Below are positions 28,087-40,720 of a stretch of DNA of 41,951 nucleotides, piece by piece (position 1 is the first letter of the stretch; every line of letters starts with the position of its first letter). A program made the position numbers and the translations under genes. Origin of the DNA: Paramoeba atlantica (Eukaryota > Discosea); NCBI GenBank assembly GCA_977017575.1, contig CDRNVI010000114.1:1-41951 (forward strand). Reading direction: 5' to 3'. The notes beneath the pieces are model-generated. The model was not told where the DNA came from. It did not search any database and was given only the letters and a program-made list of their open reading frames with translations.

Positions 28087-30105
28087 ATGTATTTATTAGT
28101 ATTATATTTACCATTAATAAGTTTTTTAATTATAAGTTTTTTTGGGCGTTTATTAGGAAATAAAGGTAGTTTTATAATTGCGAATTTTAATATGTTATTA
28201 ACAGTGTTGTTATCATATTATATTTTTTATGAAACTGTATTAAAAGGTTCTGTATGTTTTTTAAAATTATTTTCATGATTTAATATAGGTTTATTTAATG
28301 TAACATGAGGATTTATTTTCGATCCTGTAACAGGTGTTATGTTAATTGTAGTAAATACAATATCTTTATTAGTTCATTTTTATTCAATAGGTTATATGTA
28401 TAATGATCCTTTTTCTTCTCGATTTGTATCTTATTTATCATTATTTACATGATTTATGTTAATGTTAGTTACAGCTGATAATATATTACAATTATTTTTA
28501 GGTTGAGAAGGTGTTGGTTTAGTATCTTATTTATTAATTAATTTTTGATTTACAATAGCAGATGCAAACAAAGCTGCAATTAAAGCTATTATTATGAATA
28601 GAATAGGTGACATTGGAGTTGGTTTAGGTATATGTTTAATATATTTAGAATATAAAACATTAAATTTTAGTATAATATTCGCAATAAGTGATATGTGTCA
28701 ATTTGATTATATTTATTTTATAAATAATTATTTTAATACAATAACTTTGATAACTATTTTTATATTAATTGGAGCTATGGGAAAATCTGCACAATTAGGT
28801 TTACATACTTGATTACCGGATGCTATGGCTGGTCCAACACCAGTTTCTGCTCTTATACATGCAGCAACAATGGTTACAGCTGGAGTATTTATTTTAATAA
28901 GATTATCACCAATGGTTGAATATTCAGCTATTGGTTTATGAATTATAACTTTAGTTGGTGTTTTAACTAGTTTTTTTGCAGCAACTATAGGTTTATTTCA
29001 AAATGATATAAAAAAGGTTATAGCATATTCAACTTGTAGTCAATTAGGTTATATGGTGTTTATATGTGGGTTATCAAATTATTCACTAAGTTTATTTCAT
29101 TTAACTAATCATGCTTTTTTTAAAGCATTATTATTTTTAAGTGCGGGGGCTATTATACATGCTTTATCTGATGAACAAGATATAAGAAAATATGGAGGGT
29201 TAATTAAATTATTACCTTATAGTTATATTATGATGTTAATAGGTTCTTTAGCATTAATGGGTATACCTTTTTTAACAGGGTTTTATTCTAAAGATGTTAT
29301 AATTGAAATTACTTATATATCATATATAATAGATAGTTCTTTTATTTATTGATTAAGTGTTATAGCAGCTTTGTTTACATCATTATATAGTATTAGGTTA
29401 TTAGTATATGTTTTTATAACATCACCTAATGGTTATAGAAAAATGTTTGAATTAATACATGAATCTAATATTTTTATGTCTTTACCTTTATTTATATTAG
29501 CTTTAAATAGTATATTTTTTGGTTATATTAATAAAGATTTATTTATAGGATTAGGTAATGATACTTGATTAAATTGATTAAATATAATTTCAACTAGAAA
29601 TATTTTAATTTTAGAATCAGAATTTTTACCTTGATATATAAAAAATATTCCTTTTTTTTTTAGTATGTCTGGTATAATAATTATTTTTTTAATAAATTAT
29701 TATTATACTTATTTATATAAAGTTTTAAGAAGTAATAATTATTTATATTTTAAAAGATATAATAATATTGCAAGTTTTTTTTCTTATAAATGGTATGTGG
29801 ATACTATTTATAATAAAATAATTTTAGGAGGTTTTATTAAATTATCCTATATAGTATTTAAAAATATTGATAGAGGTATTATAGAATTAATAGGGCCTTT
29901 AGGTTTAGTTAGATTATGAAATTCTTTAAGTATTAATTATAAATATTTTTTCCCAACAGGTTATATTTTTAATTATTTGTTCTTATTTATTATTTCATCT
30001 GTTAGTTTAATTATATTCTATATATTACCTATAAATAATTTAAATAGTGAATTATTATTTATATTAATTGCTATAATTTTAATAAATAAATATAAAAATA
30101 AGTAA
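28087..30105 (+). CDS. nad5: NADH dehydrogenase subunit 5
   Basis: 672 residues, one open frame with many TGA(Trp). Antiporter-type motifs: [106 protein letters not shown] and [12 protein letters not shown]. The C-terminal extension provides the lateral helix along the membrane arm. N-terminus from ATG 28087 ([15 protein letters not shown]) is of normal length. Confidence 0.98.
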
Positions 30106-30122
30106 AATTTTTTTTAAAACAT

Positions 30123-30709
30123 ATGGATCAAAATTTATTTTATATATTTTTTTTTATAATAAGTATTGTATCGGCTATTTTAGTAATAATTTCTAAAAAT
30201 CCTTTACATTCTATTATTTATTTAATATTAGTTTTTTGTAATATAGTTTTTATATTATTATTGTTGGAGTTGGGAATTTATGTCTATGGTGTTTTTAATA
30301 GTTTATATAGGTGCAATAGCAGTATTATTTTTATTTATTATTTATATGTTAAATATAAAAGTTATAGAATTGAATGAATTAAATATAAAATATTTGATAG
30401 GTATTATATTATTAACTTTATTAATAATATTTTTAATTTATTTATTATATACCGATTAATGTAATTTTTAATATAGATTCCTCAAACAATAATAATTATA
30501 TAAATTATTATAATATTTTATATAATATATCAAATTTAAATTTGATATCTTTAATATTATACGATAAGCATTATATATTATTTATAATACTTAGTCTTAT
30601 ATTATTATTAGCTATGATTGGTGTTATTATATTAACATGTAAAAGAACATATTATCTAAAAGAACAGGTAATTTTTGAACAAAATAAAAGGTTTATAAAG
30701 AATCCATAA
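30123..30709 (+). CDS. nad6: NADH dehydrogenase subunit 6, two frameshifts
   Basis: The start reads [24 protein letters not shown] ([16 protein letters not shown]). Then an extra base in GTTGGGAA near 30272 shifts the frame from the expected [31 protein letters not shown] second extra base near 30450 shifts it again, after which [20 protein letters not shown] and the TAA at 30707 complete the usual Nad6 ending. Total about 195 residues. Two +1 changes in 180 bases of an otherwise normal gene are unusual. Confidence 0.92.
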
Positions 30710-30710
30710 A

Positions 30711-32741
30711 ATGAATAATTATAAAATAAATAATATTGCAGTTAAAGATAATAATATGAAAACTATATTACAATTATGTAATATGATTAATATAGATATA
30801 CCAAAATTTTGTTATCATGAACAATTATCTATAGCAGGTAATTGTAGAATGTGTTTAGTTGAAGTAAAAGGAGCTATAAAACCTATAGCTTCTTGTGCAT
30901 CCCCTTTAAATAATAATATGCATATATTAACTAATACTAAATTAGTTAAAAAGGCTAGAGAAGGTGTTTTAGAATTTTTATTATTAAATCATCCATTAGA
31001 TTGTCCTATTTGTGATCAAGGAGGTGAATGTGATTTACAAGATCAATCATTAATTTTTGGTAATGATAGAGGTAGATTTTATGAAAATAAAAGATCTGTT
31101 AATGATAAAGATTGTGGACCTTTAATAAAAACTATTATGACAAGATGTATTCATTGTACTAGATGTATACGTTTTATAGATGAGTTTATTGGTTATAAAT
31201 ATTTTGGTTTGATAGGTCGAGGACAAAATATAGAAATAAGTAATTTTTTATCAAAAAATATTAATTCGGAATTATCTGGTAATTTAATTGATTTATGCCC
31301 TGTAGGTGCTTTAACTTCTAAACCTTATTCATTCATTTCTAGACCTTGAGAACTTATTTCTTGAAATACTATAGATATTAATGATTTATTACATATAAAT
31401 ATTAGAATAGATATTAGAGATAGTGAAATATTAAGAGTTTTACCTTTATTTAATGATTATATACATGAGATCTGAATCTCAGATCTAACTCGTTTTTCTT
31501 ATGATAATCAAAAGAATAATCGAATAATTAATCCTTTAAAAAAGGAAGGTGCAAATAAATTTATTATATATAGTTGAGAAAAAGTATTAAATTTAATATT
31601 AAAAAAATGTTTAAATAGTAATTTACATTTTTTAATAGGTGATAATATAGATAGTGAAACTGCTTTAGTAATAAAAAAAGGAAAAAATTATTTTAATAAT
31701 CATGAATTTACTATTAATTATAAAAAATTAACTAGGAATTCAAATAATCGTAAAAATTATATTTTAGATTATAATATATATAAAGAATTAAATGAATTTA
31801 AAAATATTATATTAATTAATATAAATATTAGATTAGAATATCCTTTATTAAATATAAAGTTAAAACGATTTAAAGATTTAAAATTATTAAATATTTATAA
31901 TATAGGGACCTCTTATAATCAAAATTATAAAAATATAAATTATTCATCTAATTTATTAGAAGTAAAAAAATTTATAGAGGGAAAATCTTTATTAAATAAT
32001 ATTGTATTAAAAGCATCTAAAAATTTAATTTTATTAAATGATAATACTTTATTTAATTTTTTAATTACAACATTGAAAAATTTAAATTTAGAATCAAGTA
32101 TTAATATAGGGTTTTTAAATAATTTAAATATAAATATTATAGCTAATGAATTAAATTTATTTAATTCATTAGTAAAATTTAATGATTATAGTTTTAAAAA
32201 AATGATTTATAAAGAAAATAATATTTTATATAATTTAAATAATTATAATTATAATTATTTAAATTATAATTGTGATTATAATATTTTTCAAGGTTGTTAT
32301 TTACCTATATTAAAAGAAATTAATAATTATGATTTATTATTACCATCAATAACTCATTATGAAAAAAAAAGTTTATTTATAAATATATTTGGTTATTGTC
32401 AATCGACAAAATTTATTTTATTTCCGCCGAAGAATGCAAGAAATGATTGAAAAATATTATATATATTATTTAAAACAATTATTAGTGATGAAAAGATTAT
32501 GAAATTATCTTTTAGTAATATTAGATTATTATTAAGTTCTTATAATATAAATATAAATACTATATTAAATATATATAATAATAATGAAATATCAAATTAT
32601 AAAAATATTATGGTTTTGAAAAATAAAAATTTATATAAAAATATGACTAATATATATTCTAATAATAAATTTTTACAATCATCAAAAATTTTAAACAGTT
32701 GTTTAATTAATTCTAAAAAAATATATAATAATTTTCATTAA
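30711..32741 (+). CDS. nad11: NADH dehydrogenase subunit 11 (75-kDa)
   Basis: 676 residues; the iron-sulphur electron-wire subunit of complex I. A ferredoxin-like 2Fe-2S domain ([20 protein letters not shown], then a further Cys in IASCASPL) is followed by the NuoG His/Cys 4Fe-4S site ([20 protein letters not shown]) and a second 4Fe-4S set ([27 protein letters not shown]). Then comes [14 protein letters not shown]. The C-terminal half, molybdopterin-domain-like in bacteria, is asparagine-rich and hard to align. It starts one base after nad6. Confidence 0.97.
31474..31492. repeat. Short palindrome inside nad11
   Basis: AGATCTGA-ATC-TCAGATCT, two perfect 8-base arms, coding for the conserved EIWISDL part of nad11 with TGA as Trp. 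It is probably a by-product of codon choice. Confidence 0.5.
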
Positions 32742-32754
32742 AAGATTTTAAAAT

Positions 32755-33741
32755 ATGAATTTTTTGTTAACTTTAATTATAACAATATTAAAATATTTAA
32801 TTTTAATAGTACCTGTATTAGTAACTGTAGCTATTTTTACAGTTTTTGAAAGAAAAGTTATGGGTTATATACAACGAAGACAAGGTCCTATAAAAGTAGG
32901 TTTTTTAGGTATTTTGCAACCTTTTGCCGATGGTTTAAAATTAATGATAAAAGAACCTGTTATACCGGTAAATTCAAATTATTTAATGTATATAGCAGCT
33001 CCAATATTAACATTATTATTAAGTTTAATAAATTGAATATTAATACCTTTTGATGAAAATGTAGTAATATCTAATATTAATATAGGAGTTTTGTTTATTT
33101 TGGGTATTTCTTCTTTAAGTGTATATGGTGTTATTATAGCTGGTTGAGCTAGTAATTCAAAATATGCATTTTTAGGTGCTCTTAGATCTGCTGCACAAAT
33201 GATATCTTATGAAGTATCTATAGGTATAATATTAATAACTCTTCTAATAGGTGTAGGTTCTTTAAATTTAAGTAATATAGTATTAGCTCAAGAGGATATT
33301 TGATTTATTATACCATTTTTTCCTTTATTTTTATTATTTTTTATATCTTCTGTTGCAGAAACTAATAGACACCCTTTTGATTTACCTGAGGCAGAAGCAG
33401 AATTAGTTTCTGGTTATAATGTAGAATATTCATCAGTAGGATTTGCTTTTTTTTTTATCGGTGAATATGCTAATATTATATTAATGAGTGCATTAAATGT
33501 AATTTTATTTTTAGGAGGTTGATTACCACCTTTTAATTTTAATTTTTTTTTACCGCCTATAGTATGATTTACAATAAAAATTGTTTTAATGATATTTTTA
33601 TTTATAGTAATAAGAGCCATGTTACCTAGATATAGATATGATCAATTAATGATATTAGGTTGAAAAGTATTTTTACCGTTATCATTAGGTTTATTAGTTT
33701 TCTATGCAGGTATAATGATTGGTTTTGATTTTTTACCTTAA
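32755..33741 (+). CDS. nad1: NADH dehydrogenase subunit 1
   Basis: 328 residues lining the quinone channel of complex [73 protein letters not shown] and RYRYDQLM are all present. The E-R-K, R-QGP and ETNR-PFDLPE-E-EL segments are the family signatures. It is one open frame with TGA as Trp, from ATG 32755. Confidence 0.98.
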
Positions 33742-33774
33742 TTTTTTAGAATAATAAAATATAAAAAATTTTGA

Positions 33775-35247
33775 ATGTTATTAAAAATTTTACTTTTTTT
33801 ACCATTATTTTTTGCGTTTATTTTAAGTTTAATACCTAAGAAAAAAATTATATTATTAAAACAATTATCTTTATTATTTAGTATAATAATTTTTTTTTAT
33901 TGTATTAAATTATTAGGTAATTTTAATATATATTATTCGTATATTCAATTTCAATCAAGTATTAGTTATTATCCTGGTATGGATTTTAGTATAGGTATAG
34001 ATGGTATTTCTATTTTTTTTATATTATTAATGAGTTTACTTTTACCTATTTCGTTATTAGTAAATTGAGAAAGTGTGAAATATCGTAATAAAGATTTTAC
34101 TATTACTTTATTTATATTAGAATTTTTAGTTTTTTGTATTTTTTGTTGTTTAGATATATTTTTTTTTTATATATTTTTTGAAGGTGTTTTAATACCTATG
34201 TTTTTTATTATAGGTATATGAGGTTCAAGACAACGAAAAATTCATGCTGTTTATCAATTTTTTTTATATACTTTTTTTGGATCAATATTTATGTTAGTAT
34301 CTTTTTTAATAATTTACTTACATGTAGGTTCTACAAATTGAAATATAATTAAATATATTGAATTTTCTGATCAACGACAATTAATATTATGATTAGGTTT
34401 TTTTATAGCATTTGCTATAAAAGTACCAATGATACCTTTTCATATATGATTACCAGAAGCTCATGTCGAAGCACCTACAACAGGTTCTATCTTATTAGCT
34501 GGTATTTTATTAAAATTAGGTACTTATGGTTTTTTAAGATTTTTATTACCTTTATTTCCTTATGGAATGAAATTTTTTTCACCTTTAGTTATAGTTATTT
34601 GTATAATTAGTGTTATATACGGTTCGTTAGTAACAATTAGACAAATAGATTTGAAAAAAATAATAGCATATTCATCTGTTGTACATATGAATTTTGCAAT
34701 AATAGGTTTATTTGCTAATAATTTAGAAGGTTTACAAGGTAGTTTATTCTTAATGATTAGTCATGGTATAATATCAAGTTCTTTATTTTTTTGCATAGGT
34801 GTTTTATATGATCGTTATCATAGTCGTATATTATATTATTATGGAGGTTTAGTACAAGTTATGCCTATATTTGCTGTAATATTTATGATTTTTTCTTTAA
34901 GTAATATGGGCTTCCCTGGAACAAGTGGTTTTATTGGTGAAATTTTAATATTAATAGGAGTTTTTTTATGAAATATAAAAATTTCATTATTATTATTTAC
35001 TAGTGTTGTTTTTGCAGCTGTTTATTCAATATGGTTATATAATAGATTAATTTTCGGTGAAATAAAAAATTATAATATAATGATTTATAATAATTTTTAT
35101 TATAAAAAATGATTTATAAAATTTTCAGATATTACTAAAAGAGAATTCTTTTTAATATTACCATTTATTTTTTTAAATTTTTTATTAGGTTTTTATCCTG
35201 ATTTAATTTTTAATGTAACTTATCTATCAATTTTATCACTTATTTAA
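33775..35247 (+). CDS. nad4: NADH dehydrogenase subunit 4
   Basis: 490 residues, proton-pumping antiporter-like subunit. Landmarks: [94 protein letters not shown] and NMGFPGTSGFIGE. It is one open frame with several TGA(Trp) codons. Confidence 0.98.
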
Positions 35248-35258
35248 ATTTAATTATT

Positions 35259-36752
35259 ATGAATTTTACAATTATTTTTAAAAATCAGGAATATCATTCT
35301 ATATATAATGATATTAAATATTTATTACCAGAAATATTTTTAATTTCTGGTGTTTTATTAATTTTAGTATTTATTATTTTTTATTCAAATATTAATGTAT
35401 ATAAATATATAAAATTAGTTTATTGTACTATTAATTTATTGGTATTTATATTAATATTATTTATATTATTAAATATTAATAATATAGATAATAATTTTAT
35501 TATTTCATCTTATTTATTATATAGTGACGGTATAATTTTTTTTTATAAAAATTTATTGTCAATAATTATGATTATATTATTAGTTACTTCTTATAATTAT
35601 ATGAGATTAAATAAATTATTAATATTTGAATTTTATATATTAATGTTATTATCTTTTATTGGTATGATAACTTTATTATTATCATATGATTTTATTACAG
35701 CATATCTTTCTATCGAATTACAAAGTTTATGTTTTTATATTTTAGCGGCAATAAATAGAAATAAGAATAGTTCTATAGAAGCTGGTTTAAAATATTTTAT
35801 ATTAGGATCATTTTCATCAAGTTTATTAATAGTAGGTATAGCAATTATATATGGTGTAACTGGATTTACTAATTTTTATGATTTATCAAAATTATTTGAA
35901 TTAGGTTTATATAATATAAATTGGGATTCTTATATATTTATAGGTTTATTATTTATTAATATAGGATTATTTTTCAAATTAGCTATACCTCCGTTTCATA
36001 TATGATTACCAGATATTTATGAAGGTTCTTTGAAAATAGTATTAGCTATTTTTGCATTATTGCCTAAATTGGCTATATTAATATTTTTTTGAAAAATATA
36101 TTCTATAATTTTAATAAAAGATTTAATCGACTGACAAATATTTTTTTTAATATTTATACTATTATCTTGATTTATAGGTATATTAGGGGCTTTACAATCT
36201 AAAAAATTTTCAAGATTAATAGCTTACAGTTCTATTAATCATATGGGTTTTATATTATTAATTTTAATATTAAATGATGTATTGACTTTAACTTTATATA
36301 TAATAATTTATATTTTAGCTTTAATAAATATTTTAATAATATGATTAAATATATTTAAATTTAATAATTATAAAGGGATTAATACTATATATCAATTTTT
36401 ATATATTATAAAATCTAATAATTTATTATTTATAATTTTATTAATAGCTATATTTTCATTAGCAGGAATACCACCATTAGCTGGATTTTTCAGTAAATTT
36501 TTTATTTTCATTAGTGCATTAAAACAAAATTATTATTTATTAGTAGTAATTGGACTTTTATTTAGTGTAGTTAGTTGTTTTTATTATTTAAGGTTAATAA
36601 AAATTATTATGTTTAATAATAGTTTTTATTGATTTTTTTTAACTCCTTTAAAAAGAAGTTATGCTTACATAATTGTTATATTATTTGTAGTAAATTCGAT
36701 TTTTATATTATTATTGCCTTTTTTATTAGAATATTTAAATTATATAATATAA
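35259..36752 (+). CDS. nad2: NADH dehydrogenase subunit 2
   Basis: 497 residues, third antiporter-like subunit. YLLPEIFLISGVLLILVF at the start, AYLSIELQSLCFYILAAINR, EAGLKYFILGSFSSSLLIVG, FKLAIPPFHIWLPDIYEGS, SRLIAYSSINHMGFILL and AGIPPLAGFFSKFFIF are typical of NuoN/Nad2. TGA codons are Trp, and TGG is also used (NINWDSY). It is one open frame. Confidence 0.98.
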
Positions 36753-36764
36753 TAATAATAATTT

Positions 36765-37370
36765 ATGAAGTATTTATATTTAAATCAGTTAATTTCAAGT
36801 AATTATAATATATCTTTACATAAAAAAAATAAATGAGGTAGACAACAAATTAATAATATAATTGGTTGATGTAAATTACATAATTATGTAATTATAGATA
36901 TTGTTTCTATATTTTTTAATATAAAAAATATAATTAATATAATTAATTATATTTCAACTAAATTAGGTATATCTTTATTATGTTTATTATCAGATAGTAA
37001 TATAATTAATACTTCATTAAAAAGAGTAAAAATAAAAAATTTTTATATGGTATATTTAGATAAAATTTATGGTTTTATATCTAATTTTTATATGTTTATT
37101 AAAAAAGGTCGAAAACATTATAAAAATATAGTTAATTATAGATCAAAAAGGTTACCTGATATAGTATTTATGTCAAAAGATAGTTGAAAAGATTATAATA
37201 ATTTTTTTAAAATATTTTTAGAATATAAAATATTATCTATAAAAAACACATCATTTTTAGAAAAGGATATTCATATTTGTTATAATATTATGGTTAATAA
37301 TTCTTTAATTATATATAATTTATGAAAATATATATATAAGCAAAATAGAATTTTATTTAAAAAATGTTAA
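36765..37370 (+). CDS. rps2: Ribosomal protein S2
   Basis: 201 residues with several TGA(Trp). Called S2 from the ending: SKRLPDIVFMSKDSW, a helical stretch, then SIKNTSFLEKD and ICYNIMVNNSLIIYNLW. This corresponds to the S2 pattern PD-lxv-D, a helix of A-xE-L-IP, and DTN-x-DY-xPxNDxS-x-I. HNYVIIDI and ISTKLGISLL fit the N-terminal part. It overlaps rps4 by seven bases, and the pairing S2-S4 supports a ribosomal role. Confidence 0.75.
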
Positions 37371-38077
37371 AAGTAAATTATAAAAAATTAAATTTAATAA
37401 GAGTTTATAAAAGAGATCTTTGAGGTAGAATAATATTAAATAGAAAATTATTATTAATTAGAAATTATATTATTAAATTATTAAAAATAAAAAAATTTAA
37501 ATATAATAAAAGAATAAATTTTTATAGGATTAATAATTTTGAGAAACCTGTATATTTTAGAAGAAGAACTAGATATGGTAAATATTTTATTTTACGAAGA
37601 CAATTTAGAATTTTTTATGGTTTTTTAAGTATTAAAAATATAAAAAAAATCATAAAAAAAAGTTTTAAAAAAAAATATGCTTTAAGTTATTTTATTTATA
37701 TGATGGAATCTAGATTAGATGTATTAGTTTATAGATTACATTTAGTTAAAAGTGTTAGATCAGCTAGACAATGAATATTTAATGGTAATATTATTGTTAA
37801 TAATAATATTATAATTAATCCACAATATAATTTAAAAAAAGGTGATATATTAACTTTAAATAAAAAAAAAATATTATATTTTAAAAAAAAATTATATTAT
37901 AATATAAAAACAAAAAATTGATCTCGAAGTATTATACCTAATTATATTGAATATGATTATAATAATTTTGTTTTTAAATTTATAAGTCTTAATATATATG
38001 ATGTACCTTTTTTTGCTCCGGTTACTTCTTATACTTTTTTAAATATAATGAATTTTTATACAAGATATTATTTTTAA
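37364..38077 (+). CDS. rps4: Ribosomal protein S4
   Basis: 237 residues. MESRLDVLVYRLHLVKSVRS followed by ARQWIFNGNIIVNN is the S4 RNA-binding domain (ESRLD-VVYR-GFA-S--EARQ-V-HGHI-VNG). The late segment IIPNYIEYDYNNFVF matches the mitochondrial S4 motif P-SYIEVNYKT. The N-terminal part is basic and short of the zinc-binding cysteines. ATG at 37364 lies inside the rps2 end. Confidence 0.93.
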
Positions 38078-38192
38078 TTTATTAAAATAATAATATCTTT
38101 AAACTTGATCTTTTTTTGTTTTGTGTGTTTATTTATCGTTATTACACATAAATTTATTATAATAATAATTATGTATTTTAAGATAAATAATT
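38078..38192. other. Spacer before atp1
   Basis: 115 AT-rich bases between rps4 and atp1, one of the longer mitochondrial gaps. It contains TGTGT (near 38122) pairing with ACACA (near 38144), a T7 run and several TTATTATAATAATAA strings. No tRNA fold or gene was recognised. Confidence 0.4.
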
Positions 38193-39692
38193 ATGGACGC
38201 TAATAATCAGCAAAATAATATTTATTTTGGAATTGTAATTAAAGTTAAGGATGGTATTGCAACAATTAAAGGATTAGAAAACGCTAAAGCAGGAGAAGTT
38301 TTAGAATTTTCTAGTGGTGCTAAAGGATTAGCATTAAACTTAGCTGAAAATGAAATTAGTTCTGTTATTTTTGGTAATGAACAATTAATTAAACAAGGGG
38401 TTCGAGTCAAAAATACAGGTAAATTAATGACTATTAATATTTCTTCTAAATTATTAGGTAGAGTTATTAATGCTATAGGTGAGCCTATAGATAATGATAC
38501 AGCTATTGCTGCAACAGAAGTTAAAAATGTTGAGCAAAAAGCAGTAGGTATTATCGCTAGACAATCTGTTCATGAACCTATGTTAACAGGTATGAAATCT
38601 ATAGATTCTTTAATTCCTATAGGTCGTGGTCAACGTGAATTAATTATTGGTGATAGACAAACAGGTAAAACTTCTATAGCTGTCGATACTATTATTAATC
38701 AATTAAATTATAATAATAATGTTGATTTTAAAAATGTTAATTTATATTGTGTTTATGTAGCTATTGGTCAAAAAAAATCAACAGCTGCTAGAATATTTAG
38801 TACTTTACAATCATTTCAATCAGCGCAATATACAGTTATTGTAAGTGCATTTGCTTCTGAATCTGCATCATTACAATATTTAGCACCTTATGTAGGTACT
38901 TCTATAAGTGAGTATTTTAGAGATAATAAAAAACATTGTGTCATTATATATGATGATTTAACTAAACATGCTGCCGCTTATAGACAAATGTCTTTATTAT
39001 TAAGAAGACCACCAGGTAGAGAAGCTTATCCAGGAGATGTTTTTTATTTACATTCTAGATTATTAGAAAGATCTTCTAAATTATCTACTAAATTAGGTTC
39101 AGGTTCAATAACCGGTTTACCTGTTATTGAAACATTAGAAGGAGATGTTTCGGCTTATATTCCAACTAATGTTATATCTATTACAGATGGTCAAATATTT
39201 TTAGATACTGAACAATTTTATTCAGGTATAAGACCAGCAGTAAGTGTTGGTTTATCGGTTAGTAGAGTTGGTGGAGCTGCACAACCTAAATTAATGAAAT
39301 CATTAGCAGGTTCTTTAAAGGTTGGTTTAGCCCAATTTAGAGAAGTTGAAAGTTTTGCTAGTTTAGGTTGTGATATAGATCCTGTTACTCAACAATTATT
39401 AGATCGTGGTTATAGATTAACTGAATTATTTGTACAAAGTAGATTTAATAATTATTCATTAGATTTATCTTTATTATCAGTTTTTGCAGGTTCTAAAGGT
39501 TTTTTTGATAAATTAGCTATAAATAAAATAAATGGTGTATTTGAAGAAATGGTTTTAGAAAGTAAAAAATTATTTTGATTACCTTTTTTTCAATTTTTAA
39601 ATGATGTAATTCATCCTGATAAAGTTGGTCTAAATTATAACTTTTTAGAAAGTTTTTTAGGCTCTTATAATAAATGATGTATTAATATTTAA
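38193..39692 (+). CDS. atp1: ATP synthase F1 subunit alpha
   Basis: 499 residues; catalytic-core partner subunit of ATP synthase. Walker A is [14 protein letters not shown], and Walker B lies in [19 protein letters not shown]. It then has [20 protein letters not shown] and [20 protein letters not shown], with the signature [18 protein letters not shown]. The final 38 residues follow two TGA(Trp) codons (39576 and 39675). Base use is slightly less AT-biased than in the ribosomal protein genes. Confidence 0.98.
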
Positions 39693-39697
39693 AAAAA

Positions 39698-40717
39698 ATG
39701 ATTAATTTTGTAAATAATATAATTTTTTCAAATTTAGAGGCAGATTATGCTTTACCTGGACAATTAGGTTTTCAATACCCAGCTAATACTATAGCTCGAG
39801 GAATTATTGATTTGCATAATCATATTATGTTTTTTTTAGTTTTTATTGTTGTATTTACTTTTGCTATGATTTATTTCACTTTAAGTACATTTACAATAAA
39901 TAATAATAGTAATTTAGAGATTTTTAATAAAGTAAAAAATTTTTATAATGTAAGAATTTCGCATAATACATTATTAGAAACTCTTTGAATTATAATACCA
40001 AGTTTAATATTAATATCTATAGCAATACCGTCTTTTGCTTTATTATATGCTATGGAAATATCTGGTGTAAGTCTGTTAACAATGAAAGTTACAGGACATC
40101 AGTGATATTGATCTTATTCTTTTGTATTTAGTTTAGATAATCCTCAAATTGTATATGATATTGCGAGTAATACAAATATAGAGTTAGGAGGTTCTTTTTC
40201 AAATAATATAGCTGAATTTAGTTTCGATAGTTATATGGTACCTACTAATGAATTATCAGATAAAGGTTTACGTTTATTAGAAACTACAAATCCAGTAGTA
40301 TTGCCTGTAGATACTTTTATAAAAGTATATGTAACAGCTAGTGATGTATTACATTGTTGAGCTGTCCCTTCATTAGGTATAAAAATAGATGCTTGTCCTG
40401 GTAGGTTAAATCAGGTAAATTTATTTATAGATAGAATTGGTCATTTTTATGGTCAATGTAGTGAATTATGTGGTGTAAATCATGGTTTTATGCCTATTGA
40501 AATATATAGTATAACTAAATTAGATTATATTACATATTTATGTTTAGCTTGTGAAGATTTTAGAAATAATTCGTTTAATCAACTAATAAATTATTATCAT
40601 TATTTTTATGAAGATGGAAGTAATGCTATTGTTTTTACTAGAGGTTTCTATGATTGATGACAAGATCAACTTAATTTATCAATAAAAGAATTTTTAAATA
40701 AAGAAAATAGTATATAA
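39698..40717 (+). CDS. cox2: Cytochrome c oxidase subunit 2, with C-terminal extension
   Basis: 339 residues. Two N-terminal membrane helices ([17 protein letters not shown] and [19 protein letters not shown]), the aromatic [32 protein letters not shown] and the CuA site [14 protein letters not shown] (about residues 252-265) are all present, so the copper ligands are intact. About 74 residues follow the site, where most Cox2 proteins end within 10-20: [14 protein letters not shown], then an Asn/Tyr-rich piece and [14 protein letters not shown]. Unlike Acanthamoeba, where I recall cox1 and cox2 fused, this gene stands alone. Confidence 0.97.
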
Positions 40718-40720
40718 AAT

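Noticed and set aside
34389-34610. Plus-strand ORF of 73 codons inside nad4
   Set aside because: Shadow frame; nad4 is open through here with TGA as Trp and has all its family motifs.
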